Assembly: GCF_011927905.1 (NCBI RefSeq)
Contig: NZ_JAATJL010000001.1
Location: 434,001-498,000 of the forward strand
DNA: 64,000 nucleotides
Direction: 5' to 3'
Source: Arthrobacter pigmenti
Lineage (GTDB): Bacteria; Actinomycetota; Actinomycetes; Actinomycetales; Micrococcaceae
Below are positions 15,743 through 23,565 of the stretch, in pieces. Within the stretch, counting starts at the first letter, position 1. Each line of letters begins with the position of its first letter. The notes under the pieces were generated by a model. It was not told where the DNA came from and ran no database searches. It worked only from the letters and a program-made list of their open reading frames with translations. A program made the translations under genes and the position numbers.

Positions 15743-16843
15743 TCAATCCTGCCCCTTATGTAACGCAAGTTCGCGCACATCCGCGTAGACGGCGTCGGGA
15801 TGGATCTGTTGAACGAACGATTCGTCATGCTCGCAGCGTTCAGCGGTCCAGCCCACCTGGGTGACATCCACGCCGCACACCGGGCACTCGATCACCCACG
15901 CGATATGAACCCGGTGCAGCATACGGCCCATTGCGCCGGCGCTGATGACGTTGCCCGCCCAATAGACTCCGACCGTCGGCGTGCCAACGGCCTGGGCGAG
16001 ATGCCGCGGACCGCTGTCATTACCGACGACGACGGAGGCCACCGACAGCACCCCGGCCAGTTCTGATAGGGACAACTGACCCGCCAGCGAGCGGATCCTG
16101 TCGGGTTCCTCCGCGCGTTCCAGGATTTCCTGCGCGGCGGGAAGATCGCTGTCGTCACCCACCACTACGACGTCGTTGCCGTCCCGGGCCGCCATGGCGG
16201 CCACTGCAGCGAACGACGACGTCGGCCACCGTCGCCGCGGATCCGTTGCGCCCGGGTGAATCACCACGAGCGGACGGGCACGCCGCCCCGCCAGGCGCAA
16301 TCCCGCAGCCTTCTCATCTTCGGTGACGGTGAAGCGCGGCTCAAGGGAAACCGGAGCGGCACCCGAAAGGCCAACCACTTCGAGCGCGCGCAGGAACTCG
16401 TTCTGGTAGTAGATGTAGGGCAGGTTGCGGTTGAGGGCCGGTGCGTCCGGAGTCCGGGTTCCGACCGTATGGCGTGCGCCAAGGGCCAGCAGGAACGGGT
16501 TCGAGTTGCGGCCGCCGCCGTGGATTTGGACGGCCAGATCGAAGCTCTGCGCACGCATACGTTCGACAAACTCGGCTGTGGCCGCGGGATCTTCCTCACC
16601 CGGGCGGACGCCTGGTGCGTACGGGAGCACCTCGACATGTTGCACGGGCCCCGGACGGTTCCGCAGAAGCTCGGCATGCAAAGGTGTACCGAGAAGCGTG
16701 ATGTCAGCGCCTGGATAAGCCGAGGCCAGGGCGTCCAGGGCCGGATACGCGAACAGGAGATCCCCAAGACCCCCACCGCGCAGCACTGCGATCCGGCGGA
16801 CATCCGGAAACTTCTCAAGCACCGGACCAACACCGTTGGACAT
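15743..16843 (-). CDS. GT9 glycosyltransferase, copy 3
   Basis: A 366-residue GT9 enzyme: RIAVLRGGGLGDLLFAYPALDAL at the N-terminus, VVIHPGATDPRRRWP in the middle, and GNDSGPRHLAQAVGTPTVGVYW at the donor site. C-terminal cysteines (ECPVCGVDVTQ...RCEHD) resemble those of other actinobacterial GT9 proteins. ATG 16843 is chosen because GAGGGGG lies about 5 nt upstream; GTG 16849 would overlap it. A 22-bp palindrome ends 11 nt before this ATG. It is encoded on the opposite strand between the two heptose operons. It could add heptose to the same glycan; this is inferred from family and neighbourhood. Confidence 0.86.
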   Translation of the reverse strand: MSNGVGPVLEKFPDVRRIAVLRGGGLGDLLFAYPALDALASAYPGADITLLGTPLHAELLRNRPGPVQHVEVLPYAPGVRPGEEDPAATAEFVERMRAQSFDLAVQIHGGGRNSNPFLLALGARHTVGTRTPDAPALNRNLPYIYYQNEFLRALEVVGLSGAAPVSLEPRFTVTEDEKAAGLRLAGRRARPLVVIHPGATDPRRRWPTSSFAAVAAMAARDGNDVVVVGDDSDLPAAQEILERAEEPDRIRSLAGQLSLSELAGVLSVASVVVGNDSGPRHLAQAVGTPTVGVYWAGNVISAGAMGRMLHRVHIAWVIECPVCGVDVTQVGWTAERCEHDESFVQQIHPDAVYADVRELALHKGQD

Positions 16844-16854
16844 CCTCACCCCCT

Positions 16855-16916
16855 CATCGAGTCAGTAGAAATGACTAAAATTTCGCGGATTTCAAGTCAT
16901 TTCTACTGACTCGATG
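16855..16916. repeat. Long perfect palindrome (22-bp arms) before an RBS
   Basis: Arms at 16855-16876 and 16895-16916 are perfectly complementary (CATCGAGTCAG... / ...CTGACTCGATG), with an 18-nt loop. Read on the minus strand, the element starts inside the last codons of the DUF1508 gene (its TAG stop is in the arm). It ends 11 nt before the GT9 ATG, right next to its Shine-Dalgarno. Design, terminal heptamer and position match the element at 2473-2534. Confidence 0.78.
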
Positions 16917-17109
16917 GGGATTTTTCCGATTCCGTCAGATCGGTGATGAACGCGGTCGAGGCGCAATTGCGGATGCCGTCGATGCCATCGACAGCGGTCT
17001 GCTTGTCTGCGTAGGGTTCGCTGGTCATGAGGGTAGCGCCGTCGTCGCCGGTCAACCGGAACCTCAGCTCCCTGTTGTCATCCACGTAAATTTCAAACCT
17101 GCCGGCCAT
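16903..17109 (-). CDS. DUF1508 (YegP-like) protein
   Basis: A 68-residue protein with the DUF1508 pattern FEIYVDDNRELRFRLTGDDGATLMTSEPY...GIDGIRNCA. YegP-like proteins are small, often duplicated modules induced by stress; their biochemical role is not established. AAGGAGAC precedes the ATG. The 3' end lies in the palindrome shared with the GT9 gene, so the two may form one transcript interrupted by that hairpin. The 124 bp to the divergent gene at 17234 contain TAAGCTTA, a short palindrome of unknown use. Confidence 0.83.
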   Translation of the reverse strand: MAGRFEIYVDDNRELRFRLTGDDGATLMTSEPYADKQTAVDGIDGIRNCASTAFITDLTESEKSPSSQ

Positions 17110-17233
17110 GTGAGTCTCCTTCGTCCGTACACGCCCTGCCTCGACCTGCTGTCGACAGAGCCAGTTACTAAGCTTACTGTTTATCTATCCGGTGTGATGG
17201 ACGTTGCAGGTGCACTGAGCGAAGGAGGCAGCA

Positions 17234-17464
17234 ATGGCTGCGCAGGAGAACCCCGAAACCGTGAATGACGACATATCGCAGGCGGACGAAGAGGCCACCG
17301 TCAATGACGTTGCAGAGGACGTGCGAGCGGAAATCCGCCTCGGACACGTGGAAGACGACGTCGCGCACGTTCTGGAGGAACGGCTCGACGAAGCCGGAGT
17401 GCACCTGCGGCCGGAGAAGGTTGACGACATGGCCGACGAAATAGAGAACGACGTCTCCAGCTAG
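17234..17464 (+). CDS. Small acidic protein of unknown function
   Basis: A 76-residue, very acidic, probably helical protein without Cys, Trp or a membrane segment (VNDVAEDVRAEIRL, VLEERLDEAGV, KVDDMADEIENDV). GAAGGAGGCAGCA gives a strong RBS. It precedes the DUF2231-Rieske gene by 31 bp with its own RBS there, so the two are probably co-transcribed. Short acidic proteins like this accompany stress genes in actinobacteria, but I cannot name a function. Confidence 0.65.
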   Translation: MAAQENPETVNDDISQADEEATVNDVAEDVRAEIRLGHVEDDVAHVLEERLDEAGVHLRPEKVDDMADEIENDVSS

Positions 17465-17495
17465 CCCATACCAACCCCAGAGAAGGAGTGCTGCT

Positions 17496-18413
17496 ATGTC
17501 ACTTGCCACCATCAACACCGTGGTTGAAAGCGTGATCGACCGCGTGGAGCGCGCGGAGTTCCTGGACGGACCGGCTGACAAGGTCGCAGGACTGGTGAAT
17601 AAGTGGCTGAAGCCCGGACCAATCAAGGACGTGCTCAGCGGGACGGGAACGGGGCACCCCGCGCACCCGATCATCGTGCTGCTTCCGTTGGGCTCGTGGG
17701 CGTCGGCGTTCTACCTGGACGTAGCGGCGCCCAATTCCGATGGCACAGCCGCGCGCCGGCTGATCAACCTGGGGAACCTCACGGCGGTGCCCACCGTACT
17801 CACCGGGCTAAGCGAATGGGCAGACACGCAGGGCGCTGAACGCCGGGTTGGGCTAGTGCATGCAGCGTTAAACCTCACCGCGATTGCACTGTTCACTGGC
17901 AGTTCCATAGCGCGCAGCGGGAACGCCCGTCGCACCGGAGTGGTCACGGCAGCACTTGGGATGGCCGCAGTGTCCGCTTCCGGATGGCTGGGCGGTCACC
18001 TTGCCTACGCCCGCGGGGTTGGAACGGACACGACGGCGTTCGAGGTGCCACCGGCTGACTGGACCGACGTGGCGGGTGAGGACGAGGTCAGTGACAAACC
18101 CATCGGCGTTGACGCAGGTGGTGTGGCCGTGCTGCTCATCCGTGCGAACGGCGAGATCCGTGCCCTGTCGGACCGCTGCACCCACCGCGGCGGCCCCCTG
18201 CATGAGGGCACAATCGAGGACGGCTGCGTGGTCTGTCCCTGGCACGGCAGCCGGTTCCAGTTGACGGACGGGCAGGTCGCGAGGGGACCGGCAACCCGCC
18301 CGCAACGTACCTTCGAGGTTCGCACCGTGAATGGCCGCATCGAAATCCGGCCAAGCGATGACCCCGGCAGCTTGCGCAGCGAGCCTGTCACCGGAGCAGA
18401 CGCCCGTCGGTAA
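17496..18413 (+). CDS. DUF2231 membrane domain fused to a Rieske [2Fe-2S] domain
   Basis: A 305-residue protein. Residues about 50-175 form a DUF2231-type multi-helix membrane domain (HPAHPIIVLLPLGSWASAFYLD and further helices). Residues about 185-290 form a Rieske domain with both ligand pairs intact, C228-T-H230 and C247-x2-H250. The Rieske part would follow the last helix and could hand electrons to or from an unknown partner. AGAAGGAG precedes the ATG. Neighbours are small stress/envelope proteins; no oxygenase or reductase adjoins it, so the redox partner is not visible. Confidence 0.86.
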   Translation: MSLATINTVVESVIDRVERAEFLDGPADKVAGLVNKWLKPGPIKDVLSGTGTGHPAHPIIVLLPLGSWASAFYLDVAAPNSDGTAARRLINLGNLTAVPTVLTGLSEWADTQGAERRVGLVHAALNLTAIALFTGSSIARSGNARRTGVVTAALGMAAVSASGWLGGHLAYARGVGTDTTAFEVPPADWTDVAGEDEVSDKPIGVDAGGVAVLLIRANGEIRALSDRCTHRGGPLHEGTIEDGCVVCPWHGSRFQLTDGQVARGPATRPQRTFEVRTVNGRIEIRPSDDPGSLRSEPVTGADARR

Positions 18414-18424
18414 AGTCAACAGAT

Positions 18425-18838
18425 GTGACAACTAAACGAAGCAAGCTGACGCGCCCGCGCGCCGTCGTCGTCGGTCTGACGGTTCTGTCGCTGACCGGCT
18501 GCGGCAGCTCCGCTGACGGGGCGCGAGATACCGCCGCCCAGTTCCAGGAAGCGATCGCCGGCGGTGATACAGAGGCGGCCTGCGGGTTGCTCGCCCCGAC
18601 AACCGTGGAGGAGCTCGAATCGACGTCACAGGCGTCCTGCCCGGATGCGCTCAGCGAAGTGGACCTGGAGGCAGCGGGTGATCCCGCCGTCGTCGAGGTT
18701 TACGGGCGCAACGCACAGGTGAAGTTTCCCGATGATGCGCTCTTCCTGACCGAAAGCGGGCAAGACTGGCTGGTGATCGCCGCGGGCTGCACGCCGCGCG
18801 GAGACCGGCCCTATGACTGCGAAGTAAAGGGGGACTGA
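18425..18838 (+). CDS. Small secreted lipoprotein
   Basis: A 137-residue protein with a lipoprotein signal: basic N-terminus, hydrophobic stretch and lipobox LTGC (Cys near residue 23). The mature part (AAQFQEAIAGGDTEAACGLLAPTTVEELE) looks like the small SnoaL/DUF4878-like fold found in many actinobacterial lipoproteins. Start GTG 18425 lies 8 nt after TAAAGT (18411-18416), so the transcript may be leaderless and independent of the Rieske gene 11 bp upstream. The function is unknown. Confidence 0.72.
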   Translation: MTTKRSKLTRPRAVVVGLTVLSLTGCGSSADGARDTAAQFQEAIAGGDTEAACGLLAPTTVEELESTSQASCPDALSEVDLEAAGDPAVVEVYGRNAQVKFPDDALFLTESGQDWLVIAAGCTPRGDRPYDCEVKGD

Positions 18839-18840
18839 GA

Positions 18841-18924
18841 ATGCGTGGCATGTTCATCTCTTACCTGACGCTCATCAGCGCGGGCCTGATCTACATGGTG
18901 GTCCTCGCGGTGATGCAACGGTGA
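18841..18924 (+). CDS. 27-residue membrane peptide upstream of DUF6766
   Basis: ATG 18841 to TGA 18924 encodes 27 residues (MRGMFISYLTLISAGLIYM... ending in QR), a basic start followed by one hydrophobic helix. It begins 2 bases after the previous stop and overlaps the GTG of the DUF6766 gene by 4 bases (GTGA). Tight coupling on both sides and a perfect single-helix composition argue that it is translated. A similar mini-gene ahead of DUF6766 genes is, to my memory, common in actinobacteria. It may be a partner of DUF6766. Confidence 0.62.
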   Translation: MRGMFISYLTLISAGLIYMVVLAVMQR

Positions 18925-19604
18925 GCAGCGTGCGCGGGACCATCCGCAACAACAGCCTCAGTATCTTCTTCGGCGTTATTTTCCTGCTCGCCCTGATCGG
19001 GCAGGCCCTCACGGGCGTCGCACTGTATAACGAGCAGCAGGTGGCGAGCGGCCTCGATCAGATCGGGCTGGGCCGCTACCTCACCTCGTCTGCGTTCGCG
19101 GTGGATGTTTCGGAGAACTGGCAGTCCGAGTACCTTCAGTTTCTGCTCTATATCTTCGCGACCGTCTGGTTCGTTCAGAAGGGGTCACCCGAATCGAAGG
19201 AGCTGGACAAGACAGGCAGGGAATCCGACGAGGAACAGAAGGTCGGCAAGTACGCCGAAGCGAAGTCCCCAGAGTGGGCGAAAGCCGGCGGTTGGCGGCT
19301 AGCTGTCTTCTCGCGTTCGCTCGGCATAGTCATGGGCCTGATCTTCCTGCTGTCCTGGCTGGTGCAGTACCTCGCCGGGCGGGTCGCCTTCAACGAGGAG
19401 CAGCTGGCCAACCTGCAGGACCCGTATGGCTTCGCGGAGTACCTCGGCTCACCCGAATTCTGGAACCGCACCCTGCAGAACTGGCAATCGGAATTCCTGG
19501 CCGTCGGCAGCATGGCTGTCCTGTCGATCTACCTCCGGCAACGGGGATCACCTGAGTCGAAGCCGGTCGGCGCGGAGCATTCGGCGACGGCACAGGAAGG
19601 CTGA
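18921..19604 (+). CDS. DUF6766-family membrane protein with internal duplication
   Basis: A 227-residue membrane protein with about four helices, containing two related halves. Residues about 20-92 (ALYNEQQVASGL...YLTSSAF...NWQSEYLQF...QKGSPESK) repeat at about 145-218 (AFNEEQLANLQ...YLGSPEF...NWQSEFLAV...QRGSPESK). Each half is helix - conserved loop - helix - GSPESK. The family has no known function. It is translationally coupled to the 27-residue peptide. A stress-type promoter for the next operon follows 22 bp after its stop. Confidence 0.78.
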   Translation: MSSVRGTIRNNSLSIFFGVIFLLALIGQALTGVALYNEQQVASGLDQIGLGRYLTSSAFAVDVSENWQSEYLQFLLYIFATVWFVQKGSPESKELDKTGRESDEEQKVGKYAEAKSPEWAKAGGWRLAVFSRSLGIVMGLIFLLSWLVQYLAGRVAFNEEQLANLQDPYGFAEYLGSPEFWNRTLQNWQSEFLAVGSMAVLSIYLRQRGSPESKPVGAEHSATAQEG

Positions 19605-19626
19605 GCACGCTTTTCGCCGTCGACCT

Positions 19627-19652
19627 GTGTAAACCGCGGCGCTCCTGGGTAC
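19627..19652 (+). promoter_or_regulatory. SigB/SigF-type promoter of the ALDH-hldE-GT2 operon
   Basis: GTGT (19627-19630), a 16-bp spacer and GGGTAC (19647-19652) exactly fit the Streptomyces SigB consensus GNNT-N14-16-GGGTAC and resemble the mycobacterial SigF consensus. It lies 43 bp before the aldehyde dehydrogenase ATG and downstream of the previous stop. A sigma factor of this type is encoded at 3217. Use by that factor is inferred. Confidence 0.6.
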
Positions 19653-19695
19653 TTCTCTGGCACGGAGGTTACACCCGCCAGTTACAAGGAGCGCA

Positions 19696-21099
19696 ATGAC
19701 AAGCGAGCCCCACACGATCGCCCCAGCAGACGAAGCCACCTTCACCATCGTTGATCCCCGGGACGGCAGCGAGGTTGGCACGGTCGAGTCCGCCAGCCGG
19801 GAGCAGGTTGCCCTGGCGGTGCAGCTTGCCAGGGGTGTGCAGGAACAGTGGGCCGCGGTTGACCCCGCGGAACGGGCGGCTTCCGTGCGCGCTGCCGCGG
19901 GTGCGCTTCGCGACGGCGCTGATCGGCTCGCCGACCTGAACAGCCGGGAAACCGGACGACCCGTTGATGAAGCGCTCGCCGGGATTGAAGCCGGCGCGGG
20001 GACGCTGGAGCAGTACGCCGAACTCGGCCCATTGCATCGCGGCCACAGCCTGCGCGGCTCGGCCCTCGCCGCCGATTACACCGTGGCCGAACCCCGCGGA
20101 GTGGCCGCCGTCCTCACACCCTGGAACGACCCGGTGGCCGTGGCGGCGGGTCTGCTTGGCGCGGCACTGGTCACCGGCAACACCGTCCTCCACAAGCCCA
20201 GCGAGCGCTGTCCGCACGTCGGGCGGCTCCTCGGCGAACTGCTCTCGCCGTGTTTCCCGCCGGGGGTGCTGACCACCCTCACCGGCGGCCCGGAGGTTGG
20301 CACCATGATTACCATGGAGGCCGGTATCGACGTGTACGCGCACGTGGGTTCCAGCGCGACGGGCGCGCGGATCGCGCGCGCCGCCGTGCTTACCGGCGCG
20401 CACGTGCTCAGGGAGAACGGCGGCAATGATCCGCTGTTGATTGACGACGACGTCGACCCGGCCTGGGCAGCGGAACAGGCGGCTATCGGGGCCTTCAGCA
20501 ACGTCGGGCAGATCTGCACGGCCGTCGAACGGATCTACGTGCACGAGGCAATCGCCGATGACTTCTGCGAAGCGCTCACCCGGGAGGCACGCCAGCGAAA
20601 CGCCTCCGGGACGTTCCCGCCTCTGGTGGACCGCCGGATGCGGGAGGCGGTCGCAAGTCAGGTCGATGGCGCCATCCGCATGGGAGCCGAAGCGGCTGAA
20701 GGCGGCTCCGTTCCGGACCGGCCCGGCGCGTACTACCCCGCGACTGTCCTGCTGAACTGCACTGGGCAGATGGAGATCATGGCCGAGGAAACGTTCGGTC
20801 CGGTGGCGCCGGTAACCCGTGTGGGCAGTTTTGATGAGGGCCTCAAACTGGCCGCCTCCGGGAAGTACGGCCTGGCCGCGAACGTCCTCACCGCGAACAT
20901 CGAACACGCCCAGCAGGCTATCGCGGCGCTTCAGGTCGGGACGGTCAAGGTCAACGCGGTCTTCGGCGGCGCGCCCGGCGGCTCAGCGCAGCCCCGCGGG
21001 GAGAGCGGCCAGGGATTCGGTTACGGCCCAGAGCTGCTGGACGAGTTCACGCGGGTGAAGGTGGTGCACCTCCAGGCACCCGGACGGGCTGCCCCATGA
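19696..21099 (+). CDS. NAD(P)-dependent aldehyde dehydrogenase in the heptose locus
   Basis: A 467-residue ALDH-superfamily enzyme. TPWNDPVAVAAG and KPSERCP bind cofactor and substrate, Glu240 (in RENGGNDP) is the general base, and Cys274 (in NVGQICTA) is the nucleophile. The superfamily oxidises aldehydes to acids. AAGGAG precedes the ATG. The stop overlaps hldE by 4 bases (ATGA), so it is translationally coupled to heptose activation. Its substrate might be a sugar aldehyde or a product of the glycan pathway, but this is inference only. The promoter is stress-type. Confidence 0.87.
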   Translation: MTSEPHTIAPADEATFTIVDPRDGSEVGTVESASREQVALAVQLARGVQEQWAAVDPAERAASVRAAAGALRDGADRLADLNSRETGRPVDEALAGIEAGAGTLEQYAELGPLHRGHSLRGSALAADYTVAEPRGVAAVLTPWNDPVAVAAGLLGAALVTGNTVLHKPSERCPHVGRLLGELLSPCFPPGVLTTLTGGPEVGTMITMEAGIDVYAHVGSSATGARIARAAVLTGAHVLRENGGNDPLLIDDDVDPAWAAEQAAIGAFSNVGQICTAVERIYVHEAIADDFCEALTREARQRNASGTFPPLVDRRMREAVASQVDGAIRMGAEAAEGGSVPDRPGAYYPATVLLNCTGQMEIMAEETFGPVAPVTRVGSFDEGLKLAASGKYGLAANVLTANIEHAQQAIAALQVGTVKVNAVFGGAPGGSAQPRGESGQGFGYGPELLDEFTRVKVVHLQAPGRAAP

Positions 21100-22583
21100 G
21101 TGAGCTGAGTGAGGCGCGCGGCCTGGCCGAGTGGGTGCCCGTCGCGCTGGCGGAGTCCGCACCCCTTGTCACGGTTGTGGGCGACGTGATCCTGGACGGT
21201 TGGTGGAGCGGAAGCATTGAACGTTTCTGTCGTGAAGCGCCCGCTCCCGTAGTGGACGTGCAGCGCCGGGAGTATGCGCCGGGAGGCGCCGCGAACACCG
21301 CCATGAACCTCGCCGCCTTGGGCGCCCGGGTACGGCTGGTAGGGCTGGTGGGCAACGACGACGCCGGCGGCCGCCTCCGCAGCCTGCTGGACGACGCCGG
21401 GGTGGACACCTCCGCTCTCCTCGCCACGGACGGGATCCGCACAACAACCAAGTACCGCATCATTGGAGGCGACCAGGTGATGCTGCGCCTCGATGACCGC
21501 GACGGCACACCGACTGCGGCCGCGATCGCCGCACTGGCAGCGGCGGTGCCGGACGCGCTGGCGGGGAGCGCCGCCGTCGTCGTCTGTGATTACGGCTCCG
21601 GTGCGCTGGAGACGAGCGTGCGGAAAGCGCTCGCGACGCACATCGGGGAGGCACTCACCGTGGTGGACGCCCACGATCCGCGTCCGTGGGCGGAACTTGC
21701 CCCGGACATCGTGACCCCGAACGCGCAGGAAGCGGCCAGACTCCTGAACGCCAGTTTCAGCGGGGTGAGGGACCGAAGCGGCGTGGTCACCGAGCGTTGT
21801 GGCGAGCTTTTCGACGCTACGGGGGCGGGCGCCGTCGTCGTGACCCTGGACCGGGACGGGACTGTGCTGCTCTCGGCGGACGGCCAGGGGCACCGGACCT
21901 GGGCGAGGCCGGCGTCGGAGAAGCAGGCCTCGGGTGCGGGGGACACCTTCGTCGCCTGCCTGACCGCGGCACGGGCAGCGGGCATGCCGATGACCACGTC
22001 GCTGGACCTGGCGCAGGCGGCGGCGGACGTCGTCGTCGGGCGTCCGGGCACCTCGGTGTGCTCAACCGCGGATCTCACGGAGTACCTCGGCGGGCTTTCT
22101 GCGGCGGCGCTATCGCTCGATGAACTGCTGCGGCGGGTTGCCGAACACCGGGACCAGGGCCGCCGGATTGTGCTGACCAACGGGTGCTTCGACGTACTGC
22201 ACCGCGGTCACACCCGCTACCTGACCCAGGCGAAGCAGCTGGGCGACGTCCTGGTGGTGGCACTGAACGGCGACGAATCAGTGCGGCGCCTCAAGGGCGC
22301 GGACCGGCCGATCAACGGTATCGCCGACCGCGCCGGCGTCATCGCATCACTGAGCTGCGTGGATTTTGTGACGGTCTTCGATACCGACACACCCGTTCCG
22401 CTGATTGAAGCGCTGCGGCCGGACATCTACGCGAAGGGCGGTGACTACTCCTCGCAGATGCTCGAGGAGGCGCCGGTGGTTGAACGCTTCGGGGGAGTGG
22501 TGCGCATCCTCGATTACGTGCCCGAACATTCGACGACGGCGGTCGTCGAGAAGATCCGGACGCTTCCCTCCGCAGCGTCATGA
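21096..22583 (+). CDS. hldE: HldE-like bifunctional heptose kinase/adenylyltransferase, canonical copy
   Basis: A 495-residue fusion with both halves canonical. The kinase has the sugar-binding GGAANTAMN (63-71) and GAGD (280-283). The adenylyltransferase has GCFDVLHRGH (363-372), NGDESVRRLKG and YAKGGDYS. It would turn heptose 7-phosphate into the 1,7-bisphosphate and, after GmhB action, add AMP to give ADP-heptose. It overlaps ALDH and the GT2 gene by 4 bases each. Together with gmhA and gmhB it completes the pathway to ADP-D-glycero-manno-heptose; the copy at 10848 is more diverged. Confidence 0.92.
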   Translation: MSELSEARGLAEWVPVALAESAPLVTVVGDVILDGWWSGSIERFCREAPAPVVDVQRREYAPGGAANTAMNLAALGARVRLVGLVGNDDAGGRLRSLLDDAGVDTSALLATDGIRTTTKYRIIGGDQVMLRLDDRDGTPTAAAIAALAAAVPDALAGSAAVVVCDYGSGALETSVRKALATHIGEALTVVDAHDPRPWAELAPDIVTPNAQEAARLLNASFSGVRDRSGVVTERCGELFDATGAGAVVVTLDRDGTVLLSADGQGHRTWARPASEKQASGAGDTFVACLTAARAAGMPMTTSLDLAQAAADVVVGRPGTSVCSTADLTEYLGGLSAAALSLDELLRRVAEHRDQGRRIVLTNGCFDVLHRGHTRYLTQAKQLGDVLVVALNGDESVRRLKGADRPINGIADRAGVIASLSCVDFVTVFDTDTPVPLIEALRPDIYAKGGDYSSQMLEEAPVVERFGGVVRILDYVPEHSTTAVVEKIRTLPSAAS

Positions 22584-23446
22584 GCCGTCGAGGGTCCGGG
22601 CAGTGGGGGCGGGCGGCTCCGCCTCTCGATGCGGAGCTGGACGTGCTGATTCCCGCGTTCGGCAGGCCCGCGGAGCTCGCCGTGACGCTGGCCGGGCTTG
22701 CGGGCCAGGACTCGCCGTCGTTCCGCGTGATCATCAGCGACCAAACTGAGGATGTGCCTGTCTGGGAGTCGCCCTCGGTGTCGGCGATGGTGCGAGTGCT
22801 GCAGGCACAGGGCCGTGAGGTGCAGCTTGAGCGCAACCTTCCTAGACGCGGCATGGCGCAGCAGCGGCAGTTCCTTCTGGATCAGTCCCGCTGCGCGCAG
22901 GTTCTTTTCCTTGACAGCGACGTCTGGCTGGAGCCGGACATGCTGCGCCGCATGTCCGAGGCGTTGGCGTCAGCCGGGTGCGGGTTTGTGGGCGCCGCCG
23001 TACAAGGGCTGTCCTACCTCGATGATTATCGGGAGCACGAGTTGGAGCCGCTCGAACTGTGGGAGGGCGGCGTGAAACCCGAACGCGTCCGTCAGGAGGA
23101 GCCCGCATTTCAGCGTTGGCGGCTGCATAATGCCGCCAACCTGACCCATGCCGCCGCCGGCATGGACATTCCGAGCTCCGGCTGGCGGCTCTACAAAATC
23201 GCGTGGGTGGGCGGATGCGTCATCTTCGACCGCGCGGCGCTCGTTGAATGCGGCGGCTTCGACTTCTGGGACGAGCTGCCGTCCAACCATGCGGGCGAGG
23301 ACATCGCGGCGCAGTGGCGCGTGCTGGAGCGGCATGGTGGCGCGGGAATCCTGCCGTCGGGCGCCGTGCATCTCGAGGCGCCCACCACGGTGGCGGACCG
23401 CTCAACGGATGCGGCCGACGTCGTGCACGGGACTTCGGGGGAATAG
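22580..23446 (+). CDS. GT2-family glycosyltransferase
   Basis: A 288-residue GT-A enzyme. LDVLIPAFGRPAELAVTLAGL is the nucleotide-binding start, FLDSDVWLEP (about 110-119) carries the DxD metal motif, and GGFDFWDELPSNHAGEDI is the ED-type acceptor/catalytic segment. It has no membrane helices. It is coupled to hldE (ATGA), which suggests that it uses the activated sugar or extends the same glycan. GT2 enzymes are usually inverting. The last codons end in a Thr/Asp-rich tail. Confidence 0.86.
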   Translation: MSRRGSGQWGRAAPPLDAELDVLIPAFGRPAELAVTLAGLAGQDSPSFRVIISDQTEDVPVWESPSVSAMVRVLQAQGREVQLERNLPRRGMAQQRQFLLDQSRCAQVLFLDSDVWLEPDMLRRMSEALASAGCGFVGAAVQGLSYLDDYREHELEPLELWEGGVKPERVRQEEPAFQRWRLHNAANLTHAAAGMDIPSSGWRLYKIAWVGGCVIFDRAALVECGGFDFWDELPSNHAGEDIAAQWRVLERHGGAGILPSGAVHLEAPTTVADRSTDAADVVHGTSGE

Positions 23447-23565
23447 CCGGTTGCACGCGACCTGCGGATCCATTGCCTTCACGCATCCGCCGCGCCATCA
23501 ACGCAGCCCCGAGCGCGGTGAGTAAACGGTTCCGTTGCTTACGTGCACAGCGCAGGACGCCTGAG

